From: Paraburkholderia franconis
GTDB taxonomy: Bacteria; Pseudomonadota; Gammaproteobacteria; Burkholderiales; Burkholderiaceae
Length of the DNA stretch: 64,000 nt
NCBI RefSeq assembly: GCF_009362735.1
Contig: NZ_WHNP01000003.1
Location: 124,001-188,000, forward strand
Direction: 5' to 3'
In this document: piece by piece, positions 26,796 to 36,864 of the stretch
How the letters are laid out: each line of letters starts with the position of its first letter
How positions within the stretch are numbered: the stretch's first letter is position 1
Made by a program: the position numbers and the translations under genes
Notes under the pieces: model-generated
What the model saw: the letters and a program-made list of their open reading frames with translations, nothing else
What the model was told of the DNA's origin: nothing
The model's database searches: none

Positions 26796-27944
26796 TTACC
26801 ACTCGGCGACGCTGCCGTCCGCGTGACGCCAGACCGGATTGCGCCAGCGATGGCCGATCTTCGCCATTTCGCGCACCTTGTCCTCGTTCACTTCGATGCC
26901 GAGCCCCGGACCTTGCGGGATCGACACGAAGCCTTCCTCGTACTTGAAGACTTCAGGGTTCTTGATGTAGTCGAGCAGATCGTTGCCCTGGTTGTAGTGG
27001 ATGCCGAGGCTCTGTTCCTGGATGAACGCGTTATAGCTGACGGCGTCGATCTGCAGGCATGTCGCGAGCGCGATCGGTCCGAGCGGGCAGTGCAGCGCGA
27101 GCGCGACGTCGTAGGCTTCCGCCATCGACGCGATCTTGCGGCATTCCGTGATGCCGCCCGCGTGCGATGCGTCCGGCTGGATGATGTCGACGTAACCGCC
27201 CGCGAGAATGTGCTTGAAGTCCCAGCGCGAGTACAGACGCTCGCCGAGCGCGATGGGCGTGCTCGTCTGGTTGACGATGTCGCGCAGCGCCTCGACGTTC
27301 TCCGACAGCACAGGCTCTTCGATGAACATCAGCTTGAACGGATCGAGCTCCTTCGCGAGCACTTTCGCCATCGGCTTGTGAACGCGGCCATGGAAGTCCA
27401 CGCCGATGCCGACGTTCGGCCCGACGGCTTCGCGCACGGCCGCGACGTTGTTGATCACGCCTTGCACCTTGTCGAATGTGTCGATGATCTGCAGCTCTTC
27501 GGAGCCGTTCATCTTCACGGCCTTGAAGCCGCGCTCGACGACGGCGCGCGCGTTGTTCGCGACATCGCTCGGACGGTCGCCGCCGATCCACGAATACACC
27601 TTGATACGGTCGCGCACCTGGCCGCCGAGCAGCGTATGCACCGGCACGCCGTGAAATTTGCCCTTGATGTCCCACAGCGCCTGATCGACGCCCGCGATCG
27701 CGCTCATCGAAATCGGGCCGCCGCGATAGAAGCCGGCGCGATACATGACCTGCCAGTGGTCCTCGATGTTGCGCGGGTCTTTGCCGATCAGATAGTCGGA
27801 AAGCTCGTCGACGGCAGCCGCGACGGTATGCGCGCGGCCTTCGACGACGGGCTCGCCCCAGCCGACGAGGCCTTCGTCGGTCTCGATCTTCACGAAGCAC
27901 CAGCGCGGAGGAACGATGAATGTTTCGATTCGGGTGATCTTCAT
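26796..27944 (-). CDS. dgoD: D-galactonate dehydratase
   Basis: This 382-residue enolase-superfamily enzyme dehydrates D-galactonate to 2-dehydro-3-deoxy-D-galactonate in the De Ley-Doudoroff route. Length and numbering agree exactly with E. coli DgoD. Metal ligands are D183, E209 and E235, and H185 is the expected catalytic residue (GVDFHGRVH). H285 should be in the CPLGPIALA region. The ATG at 27944 has AAAGGAGA 7 nt upstream. It is divergent from a GntR regulator gene, likely its own. The other pathway genes (dgoK, dgoA, transporter) are not adjacent, so they must be elsewhere or the dehydratase serves another C6 sugar acid. Confidence 0.93.
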   Translation of the reverse strand: MKITRIETFIVPPRWCFVKIETDEGLVGWGEPVVEGRAHTVAAAVDELSDYLIGKDPRNIEDHWQVMYRAGFYRGGPISMSAIAGVDQALWDIKGKFHGVPVHTLLGGQVRDRIKVYSWIGGDRPSDVANNARAVVERGFKAVKMNGSEELQIIDTFDKVQGVINNVAAVREAVGPNVGIGVDFHGRVHKPMAKVLAKELDPFKLMFIEEPVLSENVEALRDIVNQTSTPIALGERLYSRWDFKHILAGGYVDIIQPDASHAGGITECRKIASMAEAYDVALALHCPLGPIALATCLQIDAVSYNAFIQEQSLGIHYNQGNDLLDYIKNPEVFKYEEGFVSIPQGPGLGIEVNEDKVREMAKIGHRWRNPVWRHADGSVAEW

Positions 27945-28060
27945 GGGTGTCTCCTTTGCTGGCAAAGCCGGTTGCAGTTGATGGGCGCCTCGCTTCACCG
28001 ACGGCTTGAATGCGGCGCGGCAGTCGAGGAGCCACATGCTACAGCAAAATCGCCTTAAAG

Positions 28061-28078
28061 TAGTATTAATAGTATTAT
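28061..28078. promoter_or_regulatory. Candidate GntR operator: AT-rich 9-bp direct repeat
   Basis: TAGTATTAA and TAGTATTAT lie head to tail in the otherwise GC-rich gap between dgoD and the GntR gene. The second copy also holds a -10-like TATTAT. A binding site for the adjacent GntR regulator is plausible from position only. Confidence 0.45.
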
Positions 28079-28224
28079 TTGTGGCGAGATTTTATACGGC
28101 GAGACCGAGATTCGCGTTGGGTTTCGCGGGCCCGATCGCCGATAATCGCGGGCGGTCTGCGTCGCTTCGCCGGGCGATGCCGCGCAACACACCCAACCGA
28201 TAAATCCGCCTTAGGAGAACCGAC

Positions 28225-28902
28225 ATTCAGCGAGATCTGCACGGCCGCGTCGCGTATTTGCTGGCAACGGCCATTCTGCGCGGCGACTATGCGCCAGAAT
28301 CCATTCTGCCGCGCGAAGCGGACCTGATGGAGACGTTCGGCGTGAGCCGCACGGTGCTTCGCGAAGCGCTGCGCACGTTGACGTCGAAAGGGTTGATCGA
28401 GTCGAGGCCGCGCGTCGGTACGCGCGTGCGTCGGAAGACCGCGTGGAATCTGCTGGATGCGGATCTGCTCGACTGGTATTCGCGCGTCGCGCCCGCGATG
28501 GACTTCGCGCTGAAGCTGCAGGAAATGCGCGAGATGATCGAGCCCCACGCGGCCGCGCTCGCGGCGGCGTCGCACAGCGACGAATCGTTCGGTGCGCTCG
28601 ATGCCGCGCATTCGGCGATGGCCGCAGCGCGCAACGTCGACGAATGGGTGCGCGCCGACCTGCAGTTCCATCTGAGCGTGCTTGCCGCTTGCAGCAACGA
28701 ATTGCTGATACCGCTCGGCACGCTGATCGAGCGCACGCTCGAAGCGCAGTTGCGTCTGAATGCGAAACGCGCCGACGTGTTCAATGCGTCGCTAGGTGAG
28801 CATACGGCCGTGTTCGAAGCGATCCGCGACCGCGATGCGTCACGCGCGCGTCACGCGATGGCGTCGCTGCTCGGCGTGACGCGAGGGCGGATCGAAGGCT
28901 GA
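28225..28902 (+). CDS. GntR-family (FadR subfamily) regulator, probable DgoR; AUU start
   Basis: The product has a GntR winged HTH (ILRGDYAPESILPREADLME, then GVSRTVLREALRTLTSKGLI) and an all-helical FCD domain (about 95-215). In FCD domains a metal and sugar acid are bound by Asp and His residues such as DLQFH. The divergent dgoD suggests a galactonate-responsive repressor (DgoR). The start is unusual. The frame is closed by TAA at 28201, and the first ATG, GTG or TTG codon after it is the TTG at 28258, which would remove the first helix of the HTH and has no ribosome binding site. An ATT at 28225 is in frame, lies 6 nt after AGGAGA (28213-28218), and yields a full-length 225-residue protein. 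The function is well supported; the AUU start is an inference from sequence. Confidence 0.85.
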   Translation: MQRDLHGRVAYLLATAILRGDYAPESILPREADLMETFGVSRTVLREALRTLTSKGLIESRPRVGTRVRRKTAWNLLDADLLDWYSRVAPAMDFALKLQEMREMIEPHAAALAAASHSDESFGALDAAHSAMAAARNVDEWVRADLQFHLSVLAACSNELLIPLGTLIERTLEAQLRLNAKRADVFNASLGEHTAVFEAIRDRDASRARHAMASLLGVTRGRIEG

Positions 28903-28920
28903 CATTTTTCGTGCGTTCGC

Positions 28921-30459
28921 TCAGTCCATGGCCGCGTGCACGGCGGATTCGCTGCTCGCTGTGCGCGACGGGCGAATCAGCAGCACGAGGGGAATGACTG
29001 CGAGCGTCGCGACGAACATCAGCTTGAAGTCGTTCAGATACGCGATCATCGCGGCCTGCTGCGTGATCGATGCATCGAGCACGGCGACGTCGACGCGTGA
29101 ACCCATCGCGAGTATCGGCTGGACGATGGGATTGAACAGGTTCACGTTCGCCGCGAGGTCCGAATGCGCGACCTGCGTGTTGCGCGTGAGCAGCGTCTGC
29201 ACGATCGAGATGCCGATACTGCTACCGATGTTGCGCATCAAGCTATAGGTCGCGGTGCCATCGGCGCGCAGCGTGGGCGTGAGCGTCGAGAAAGTTAGCG
29301 TGCTCAGCGGCACGAACACGAGCCCAAGGCCGAAGCCCTGGATCACGCCGGGCCACACGATATTCGATGCCGACAGCACGATCGTGTACTGCATCATCTG
29401 CCAGAGCGCGAATGCCGACACGACGAAGCCGGTGAGCAGCATCACGCGCGCGTCGATGTGCTTGAGCAGGCGCCCCGCGAGCAGCATCGCGAGCATCGTG
29501 CCGGCGCCGCTCGGCGCGGTGACGAGGCCCGTCGTCGCGACGGGATAGTTCATCAGGTTTTGCAGCATCGGTGGCAGCAGTGCGCGCGTCGCGTACATCA
29601 CCGCGCCGATGATGAAGATGAAAAACGTACCCGTCGCGAAGTTGCGGTCCTTCAGCAACTCGTACTTGAAGAACGACGACTTGCCGACGGTCGCCGTATG
29701 CGCAATGAAGAACGCGAAGCTGATCGACGCGATCAGCGCTTCGGCGACGATTTCATGCGAGCCGAACCAGTCGAGCTGCTCGCCGCGATCGAGCATCGCC
29801 TGCAGCGCACCGATCGCGAGGCCGAGCGTCGCGAAACCGAAGGCGTCGAACTTCGTGTCGTGCTTCGGTTCGCGCGACGGAAGAAAAGTCAGCACGCCAA
29901 AGAGCGCGAACGCGCCGATCGGCAGATTGATGAAGAAGACCCAGCGCCAGTTGTAGCTATCGGTGAGCCAGCCGCCGAGCGTCGGGCCGAGAATCGGGCC
30001 GACCATCACGCCCATGCCCCAGACGGCCATCGCCTGGCCTTGTTTCTCGCGCGGATTGATGTCGAGCAGGATGGACTGCGACAGCGGCACGAGCGATGCG
30101 CCGAAGATGCCCTGCAAGAGGCGCGACGCGACGATCTGCGTCAGCGTCTCGGACAGCCCGCACAGCGCCGACGCGACCGTGAACCCGCCGATCGCGAACA
30201 TCAGCAGACGCTTGACGCTCAGCCGGTCGGACAGCCAGCCGGTGAGCGGCGTCGCGATCGCGGCCGCGACGATGTACGACGTGAGCACCCACGTAATCTC
30301 ATCTTGCGACGCCGACAGACTGCCCTGCATGTGCGGCAGCGCGACGTTGGCGATGGTGCTGTCGAGCGTCTGCATCAGCGTCGCGAGCATGATCGCGATC
30401 GTGATCATCGGACGGTTCAGTGCGACGGCGGGCTTTGCTGCCGGCAAATCGGAGGCCAT
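28921..30459 (-). CDS. MFS drug exporter, DHA2 (EmrB/QacA) family
   Basis: This 512-residue inner-membrane protein has about fourteen hydrophobic segments. DHA2 signatures are LDSTIANVALPHMQGSL in helix 1, WVLTSYIVAAAIATPLTGWL, and the motif C-like GPILGPTLGGWLTD. Family members expel hydrophobic compounds with proton antiport, usually together with an EmrA-type membrane fusion protein and outer-membrane channel; neither is encoded here, though an unlinked partner is possible. It is divergent from a MarR regulator gene whose operator lies 22 bp upstream of the ATG at 30459. GGAGGCC precedes other frames but no strong ribosome binding site precedes this ATG. Confidence 0.92.
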   Translation of the reverse strand: MASDLPAAKPAVALNRPMITIAIMLATLMQTLDSTIANVALPHMQGSLSASQDEITWVLTSYIVAAAIATPLTGWLSDRLSVKRLLMFAIGGFTVASALCGLSETLTQIVASRLLQGIFGASLVPLSQSILLDINPREKQGQAMAVWGMGVMVGPILGPTLGGWLTDSYNWRWVFFINLPIGAFALFGVLTFLPSREPKHDTKFDAFGFATLGLAIGALQAMLDRGEQLDWFGSHEIVAEALIASISFAFFIAHTATVGKSSFFKYELLKDRNFATGTFFIFIIGAVMYATRALLPPMLQNLMNYPVATTGLVTAPSGAGTMLAMLLAGRLLKHIDARVMLLTGFVVSAFALWQMMQYTIVLSASNIVWPGVIQGFGLGLVFVPLSTLTFSTLTPTLRADGTATYSLMRNIGSSIGISIVQTLLTRNTQVAHSDLAANVNLFNPIVQPILAMGSRVDVAVLDASITQQAAMIAYLNDFKLMFVATLAVIPLVLLIRPSRTASSESAVHAAMD

Positions 30460-30480
30460 GAAGCGATAATTTTGGGATAG

Positions 30481-30492
30481 TAAGCATGCTTA
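30481..30492. promoter_or_regulatory. Candidate MarR operator
   Basis: A perfect 12-bp palindrome TAAGCATGCTTA lies between the divergent DHA2 exporter and MarR genes, 22 bp from the exporter start. It is AT-rich and of the size bound by MarR dimers. Confidence 0.65.
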
Positions 30493-30596
30493 TTGTATAG
30501 GCGGCGGCTTTTTATGGAAACGCTGAATTTTCCGGATAGCGCGGTTCGCCGCATGTTTCGGGCCGACGGAGCGGAGCCTCTTCGTATAATCGCGCG

Positions 30597-31040
30597 ATGA
30601 AAACCCAATTCGACGAGCGCTTCGGCTTTCTCATTTCCGATGTCGGCAGACTGGTCGGCAAGCGGTTCGACGACCTTGCCCGGCTGTCGATAGACCTGAC
30701 GCGCGCTCAATGCCGTGCGCTCGCGTATCTGTCGCATTACGGCGATATCAATCAGGCACGGCTCGCGGATCTGCTGGAAGTCGCGCCGATTTCGGCTGGC
30801 CGGCTGCTCGACCGAATGGAAGAGGGTGGATGGATCGAGCGCGTCGGCAATCCACGCGATCGGCGCGAGAAACAGATTCGTTTGACGGAGAAGGCCGAGC
30901 GGACGCTGGACGACGCGAAGAAAGTCGGCGATCAGATCGCAGCGGAGGGGTTGGGCGGATTGACCGATGACGAGGTGAAGCAACTCATCGCGCTGCTGCA
31001 GAAGGTGCGGGGGAATCTGACGAGAATCGTGGAGCGGTGA
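30597..31040 (+). CDS. MarR-family transcriptional regulator
   Basis: This 147-residue regulator has the winged HTH core of the MarR family: LTRAQCRALAYLSHYGDINQARLADLLEV, then the recognition helix SAGRLLDRMEEGGWIER, and the wing VGNPRDRREKQIRLTEKAE. It probably represses the divergent DHA2 exporter and itself through the palindrome at 30481, and is released by a phenolic or drug ligand. A -10-like TATAAT is present at 30585-30590, close upstream of the start codon, so the mRNA leader would be very short. A strong bidirectional terminator follows at 31101. Confidence 0.92.
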   Translation: MKTQFDERFGFLISDVGRLVGKRFDDLARLSIDLTRAQCRALAYLSHYGDINQARLADLLEVAPISAGRLLDRMEEGGWIERVGNPRDRREKQIRLTEKAERTLDDAKKVGDQIAAEGLGGLTDDEVKQLIALLQKVRGNLTRIVER

Positions 31041-31100
31041 GCGCGCGCGCAGCCCGATTGGTTGCGCGTCCATCGATCCTTTAGATTGGCGCTGGAAATG

Positions 31101-31136
31101 AAAAAGCCGCTGTTTCGTGAGAAACAGCGGCTTTTT
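31101..31136. terminator. Bidirectional terminator between MarR gene and tRNA-Met
   Basis: A perfect 16-bp stem AAAAAGCCGCTGTTTC/GAAACAGCGGCTTTTT with a GTGA tetraloop stops both the MarR transcript and the oppositely oriented tRNA transcript, which ends 6 bp away. Confidence 0.97.
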
Positions 31137-31141
31137 GCATT

Positions 31142-31218
<77 letters not shown>

Positions 31219-31305
31219 GAAAGAAGCGAGATTATGAAGATGCCGGCGGAGGCTGTCAACCCCCACCGGCATCTTTTTTGCGGCTCCTCGTCAGTTACGC
31301 GGCGC

Positions 31306-32964
31306 TCAGTCCTGCGCGTAGATGTTGGAGTCCTTGGTCTCCCGCACGAAAAGCAGGCCGATCACGAAGGTGCCCAGCGCGATCACGATCGGATACCACA
31401 GCCCCGAGTAGATGTTGCCCTTGGCCGCAACGATCGCGAACGCGGTCGCGGGCAGGAAGCCGCCGAACCAGCCATTGCCGATGTGATACGGCAGCGACAT
31501 CGACGTATAGCGGATGCGCGTCGGGAACATCTCGACCAGCATCGCCGCGATCGGCCCGTACACCATCGTCACGTAGATCACGAGGATCGTCAGGATCACG
31601 ACCGTCATCGGCCAGTTGATCTGCGACGGGTCGGCCTTCGGTGGATAGCCGGCAGTCTTCAAAGCGGTGCTCAGGGTCTTGTCGAACGTCGCGCCTGCTT
31701 CCTTGGCGCCCGCGGCCTTGCCGTCATACGTGTCGATCGTCGTGTCGCCGACCTTGATCTGCGCAAGCGTGCCCGCTGGCGCTGCCACGTTGTCATAGTT
31801 CAAGCCGGCCTTCGACAGTGCGCTCTTCGCGATATCGCAGGACGTCGTGAACTTGGCCGTGCCGACCGGGTTGAACTGGAACGAGCACTCGTCCGGATTC
31901 GCGATGACGACGATGGGTGCCTTTTGCGTCGCGGCTTCGAGAGCCGGGTTCGCGTAGTGCGTCAGCGCCTTGAACAGCGGGAAGTACGTCAGCGCCGCGA
32001 TCAGGCAGCCCGCCATGATGATCGGCTTGCGGCCGACGCGGTCGGACAGCGAACCGAAGAACAGGAAGAACGGCGTGCCGATCAGCAGTGCGATCGCGAT
32101 CAGAATGTTCGCGCTCGCGCCATCGACCTTCAGCGTTTGCGTCAGGAAGAAGAGCGCGTAGAACTGACCCGTGTACCAGACGACCGCTTGGCCGGCCGTG
32201 ACGCCGATCAGAGCGAGGATCACGATCTTCAGATTCTTCCATTGCCCGAACGCTTCCGAGAGCGGTGCCTTCGACGTCTTGCCTTCAGCCTTGATCCGCG
32301 CGAATGCTGGCGACTCGCGCAGTTGGAGGCGGATCCACACCGAAACGCCCAGCAGGAACAGCGATGCAATGAACGGAATGCGCCAGCCCCAGCTGCCGAA
32401 CGCTTCTTCGCCCATCCACGTGCGCACGCCGAGAATCACGAGCAGCGACAGGAACAGGCCGAGCGTCGCCGTCGTCTGGATCCATGCGGTGTAGAAGCCG
32501 CGCCGGTTGGCGGGCGCGTGTTCCGCGACATACGTTGCGGCGCCGCCGTACTCGCCGCCGAGGGCGAGGCCTTGCAGCAGACGCATCCCGATGAAGATCA
32601 CCGGTGATGCGAAGCCGATCGCCGCATAGCCTGGCAGAAAGCCGACCACGCAGGTCGACAGACCCATGATGACGATTGTGATCAGGAACGTGTACTTGCG
32701 GCCGACCATGTCGCCGAGCCGCCCGAACACCAGCGCGCCGAACGGGCGCACCGCGAAACCGGCCGCGAAGCCGAGCAGGGTAAAGATGAAGGCGGCCGTC
32801 GGATTGACGCCGGAAAAGAAGCTCTTGCTGATGTAGGCCGCGAGGGAGCCGGCCAGGTAAAAGTCGTACCATTCGAAAACCGTGCCCAACGACGACGCGA
32901 AGATCACCCGTTTCTCGTCTTTCGTCATCGGCGCGTGCGAGATTTGCCCGCTTACGGTAGCCAT
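31306..32964 (-). CDS. MFS transporter, MHS family, with a large extra loop
   Basis: This 552-residue proton symporter is of the metabolite:H+ symporter family (ShiA/ProP/KgtP-like). Family sequences are present: SSLGTVFEWYDFYLAGSL in helix 1, RPFGALVFGRLGDMVGRK in loop 2-3, and LALGGEYGGAATYVAEHAP. Substrates in the family are carboxylates, shikimate or betaine. Between about residues 336 and 450 a polar, Ala/Lys-rich stretch of some 115 residues with two cysteines (C360, C376) interrupts the usual helix pattern; family members of about 430 residues lack it. By topology this loop should face the periplasm. A TctE-like sensor kinase pair is encoded upstream on the same strand. Confidence 0.9.
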   Translation of the reverse strand: MATVSGQISHAPMTKDEKRVIFASSLGTVFEWYDFYLAGSLAAYISKSFFSGVNPTAAFIFTLLGFAAGFAVRPFGALVFGRLGDMVGRKYTFLITIVIMGLSTCVVGFLPGYAAIGFASPVIFIGMRLLQGLALGGEYGGAATYVAEHAPANRRGFYTAWIQTTATLGLFLSLLVILGVRTWMGEEAFGSWGWRIPFIASLFLLGVSVWIRLQLRESPAFARIKAEGKTSKAPLSEAFGQWKNLKIVILALIGVTAGQAVVWYTGQFYALFFLTQTLKVDGASANILIAIALLIGTPFFLFFGSLSDRVGRKPIIMAGCLIAALTYFPLFKALTHYANPALEAATQKAPIVVIANPDECSFQFNPVGTAKFTTSCDIAKSALSKAGLNYDNVAAPAGTLAQIKVGDTTIDTYDGKAAGAKEAGATFDKTLSTALKTAGYPPKADPSQINWPMTVVILTILVIYVTMVYGPIAAMLVEMFPTRIRYTSMSLPYHIGNGWFGGFLPATAFAIVAAKGNIYSGLWYPIVIALGTFVIGLLFVRETKDSNIYAQD

Positions 32965-33192
32965 ATGTCGTCTCCAATATTGATATCAGTTGCGGTTCGC
33001 CCAGACAGGCGTTGCCGTGTAGCGATTATTGGAGCGGAAACTTACGGCGTTCTGACTCGGAATGCCTGTTTTTGAGAGTGCTCGCATCTGGCTAACGTTG
33101 GTCAAGTTCAGTCTAACTTCGTCTATTCATGCGGGAACCGCTTGAAAACGGTCCGCATACGATTGCTGACGGAAACGAGCCAAACTGACAGG

Positions 33193-34740
33193 TTAGGGTA
33201 AGTCCTGTGCACGATCCAGCATCCGCAGGCTGACACGAACGAGCGTCCCGGCCAGGCGCGGCGACGTCTGATACACGTTGTCGTCGATGCTGAGCTTGCC
33301 GCCATGCATCGTCGCGATTTCGCGGACGATCGCGAGACCGAGGCCGCTGCCATCTCCTTCGCGTCCGAGAATCCGATAGAAGCGCTCCAGCACGCGCTCG
33401 CGCTCCGCGGCGGGAATGCCCATGCCGGTGTCTTCGACTTCCAGATGGGCCGTCCCCGCAACATCGTCGCGCCGCACCCGCACGGTGATGCGTCCGCCCG
33501 CGGGCGTATAGCGGATCGCGTTGTCGATCAGGTTGGACAGCATTTCGCGCAGCATGACCGGGTTGCCTTCCACCTCGATCGCTTCTTCGGGCGTTTCCGG
33601 CCCTTCGTAGCCGAGATCCATCTGCTTCGCGAGCGCCGCCTGGACCCAGTCGCGCACGGCGCTGCGGGCGACGTCGCCGATCTCGACGGGCGTGAAGATC
33701 TGCCCGGACATGCGGTTCTCCGCGCGCGCCAACGCGAGCAGCTGCGTGACGAGCCGCGCGGCGTGTTCGGAACTGGTTGCGATCTGTTCGAGCGAACGAT
33801 GCACTTCCGCCGACGCATCCTGCCGCAGCGCCAGTTCGGCCTGAGTGCGCAAGCCGGCGAGCGGCGTCTTCATCTGATGTGCGGCGTCGGCGATGAAGCG
33901 CTTTTGCAGTTCCATGTTCTGTTCGAGGCGCGTCAGCAGGTCGTTGAACGACGTGACGAGCGGCTCGATTTCGGGCGGCGCGCGGCGCGCTTCGAGCGGC
34001 GACAGGTCATCGGGGCGGCGCGCGCGGATATGCGCCTGCAGCGCATGCAGCGGCGCGAGGCCGCGCGACAGCCCGAACCAGACGAGCAAAATCGCGAGCG
34101 GCAGGATCACGAACTGCGGCAGGATCACGCCTTTGATGATGTCGTTGGCGAGCGCGCTGCGTTTGTCGAGCGTCTCGGCCACCTGCACGAGCACGGGCTG
34201 CGCGCCGGGCGTCTGCGGAAACTCGACGGTCGTATAGGCCACGCGGATGTCGTTGCCGCGCAGCAGGTCGTCGCGAAATTCGACGATGCCCGGCTGCGGC
34301 CGGTCCTCTTCACGCGGAAGCGGCATATCGCGATCTCCGCCGACCAGTTCGCCGCGTGTGCCTAGTACCTGATAAAACACGCTGTCGATGTTGTCGGCGC
34401 GCAGGAAATCGCGCGTCGACTCGGGCAGGGTCAGTTCGGCGACGCCGTTGACGGGATGAATCTGTCGCGCGAGCACGTAAGCGTCGGTTTCCAGCGCGCG
34501 GTCGAACGGCCCGTTCGCGATCGACTTCGCGACCAGATACGTGACGGCAAGACTCATCGGCCACAGCAGCAGCAGGGGCGCGAGCATCCAGTCGAGAATT
34601 TCGCCGAACAGCGAGCGCGGGCGCGTCTCAGCCGCCGCTTCGGTTTCGTCGGGCGGCGCGAACGGATTCGCGTAACGGGCGTCGCGGACTTCGTCGATAT
34701 CCGCCGCGTGCGCCGTGGCGCGTGGTGCGCGGACGGACAT
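33193..34740 (-). CDS. Sensor histidine kinase (TctE/QseC-like)
   Basis: This 515-residue membrane kinase has TM1 at about 52-72 and a periplasmic 2CSK_N-like sensor segment at about 75-200. TM2 lies at about 203-224 and is followed by a HAMP-like linker. The phosphoacceptor H288 is in the motif ADAAHQMKTPLAGL, with N box SNLIDNAIRYTP, G1 DTGMGIP and G2 GDGSGLGLAIV. The sensor and kinase parts are close to TctE, which controls tricarboxylate transport, and to QseC. It starts 9 bp after the response regulator gene, an operon arrangement. The signal is unknown; a carboxylate is possible given the MHS transporter downstream. Confidence 0.93.
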   Translation of the reverse strand: MSVRAPRATAHAADIDEVRDARYANPFAPPDETEAAAETRPRSLFGEILDWMLAPLLLLWPMSLAVTYLVAKSIANGPFDRALETDAYVLARQIHPVNGVAELTLPESTRDFLRADNIDSVFYQVLGTRGELVGGDRDMPLPREEDRPQPGIVEFRDDLLRGNDIRVAYTTVEFPQTPGAQPVLVQVAETLDKRSALANDIIKGVILPQFVILPLAILLVWFGLSRGLAPLHALQAHIRARRPDDLSPLEARRAPPEIEPLVTSFNDLLTRLEQNMELQKRFIADAAHQMKTPLAGLRTQAELALRQDASAEVHRSLEQIATSSEHAARLVTQLLALARAENRMSGQIFTPVEIGDVARSAVRDWVQAALAKQMDLGYEGPETPEEAIEVEGNPVMLREMLSNLIDNAIRYTPAGGRITVRVRRDDVAGTAHLEVEDTGMGIPAAERERVLERFYRILGREGDGSGLGLAIVREIATMHGGKLSIDDNVYQTSPRLAGTLVRVSLRMLDRAQDLP

Positions 34741-34749
34741 GGAGCGCCT

Positions 34750-35535
34750 TTACTTGAAGTGGTGGCTGGCGGGCATCGCTGCCGACGCGGTCGCCTCGGA
34801 TTGCTGTGGCGCCGGTGTCTGCGGCGATGCCTGCTCGCCAGCCGTTTGCGGTTGCGCCTGTGGCGACGGCGCGGCCTTCTCGAGACAATAGCCAAGCCCA
34901 CGCACGGTGATGATGCGTACGCCGCTCGGTTCGATCTTCTTGCGTAGCCGGTGCACGTACACCTCGATCGCGTTGTTGCTGACTTCCTCGCCCCATTCGC
35001 ACAGGTGATCGACGAGTTGTTCCTTCGATACCAGCCGCCCGATCCGCTGCAACAGGACTTCGAGCAATCCTAGCTCACGCGCGGAGAGATCGATAACCTG
35101 ATCATTAGCATAGGCAATTCGACCGACTTGATCGAACGACAGCGATCCGTGCCTGACGACGGTCGGTCCGCCGCCCGCGCCGCGCCGGGTCAGCGCGCGC
35201 ACACGTGCTTCGAGCTCGTTGAGCGCAAAGGGCTTGGCCATATAGTCGTCGGCGCCGAGGTCCAGTCCCTTGACGCGCTCGTCGACGCTGTCGGCTGCCG
35301 TCAGGATCAGCACGGGCAGGTTCGAATTGCGCGCGCGCAGGCGCCGCAGCACTTCGAGCCCCGACATTTTCGGCAGTCCGAGATCGAGAATCAGGAGGTC
35401 GAAAGTCTGCATCGACAGCGCGGTATCCGCTTCCGCGCCCGTCTTCACGTGGTCAACGGCGTATGCCGATTGGCGGAGTGATCGGACGAGACCGTCCGCG
35501 AGTATGCTGTCGTCTTCGGCAATGAGAATTCGCAT
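34750..35535 (-). CDS. OmpR-family response regulator (TctD/QseB-like)
   Basis: This 261-residue regulator has a receiver domain with acidic pocket AEDD at 6-9, phosphoacceptor D51 (LILDLGLPKMSG) and K101. A winged HTH lies at about 130-222 (LSARELGLLEVLLQRIGRLVSKEQL, SNNAIEVYVHRLRKKI). The last 35 residues are Pro/Gln/Ala-rich and end HHFK, an appendage beyond the usual 220-225 residues. The ATG at 35535 gives the standard MRILIAEDD start; the frame is open to 35628. It is divergent from recA and cotranscribed with the kinase gene. Confidence 0.94.
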   Translation of the reverse strand: MRILIAEDDSILADGLVRSLRQSAYAVDHVKTGAEADTALSMQTFDLLILDLGLPKMSGLEVLRRLRARNSNLPVLILTAADSVDERVKGLDLGADDYMAKPFALNELEARVRALTRRGAGGGPTVVRHGSLSFDQVGRIAYANDQVIDLSARELGLLEVLLQRIGRLVSKEQLVDHLCEWGEEVSNNAIEVYVHRLRKKIEPSGVRIITVRGLGYCLEKAAPSPQAQPQTAGEQASPQTPAPQQSEATASAAMPASHHFK

Positions 35536-35665
35536 GATGCGCCCTGCCCGGCCGGCACCGGGGCGCTCCGGCGCACAGCGTCTCCGAAAAATTTTTTGTG
35601 GGTAGCGAGTGTGGCCCGCTTCGCACATGCGGACGTCCGCATGTGATTCGGGCTTGCCAAAACTA

Positions 35666-35681
35666 CTGTTTTTTTATACAG
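35666..35681. promoter_or_regulatory. LexA (SOS) box of recA
   Basis: CTGTTTTTTTATACAG fits the CTGT-N8-ACAG SOS consensus perfectly and lies 104 bp upstream of recA. A possible -10 TATACA (35675-35680) lies inside the box, with TTGCCA at 35654-35659 as -35 at a short 15-bp spacing, so LexA would block RNA polymerase. Confidence 0.9.
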
Positions 35682-35784
35682 TGTCTGCGTTTAGCGTGCT
35701 GACTGTTCATACCGTGTTCAAAGCGGTGTCGAATCAGCCGGTGCACCTGCCTCAGACGCCGTTCATCATAGCAAAGGACGATTC

Positions 35785-36864
<1,080 letters not shown>

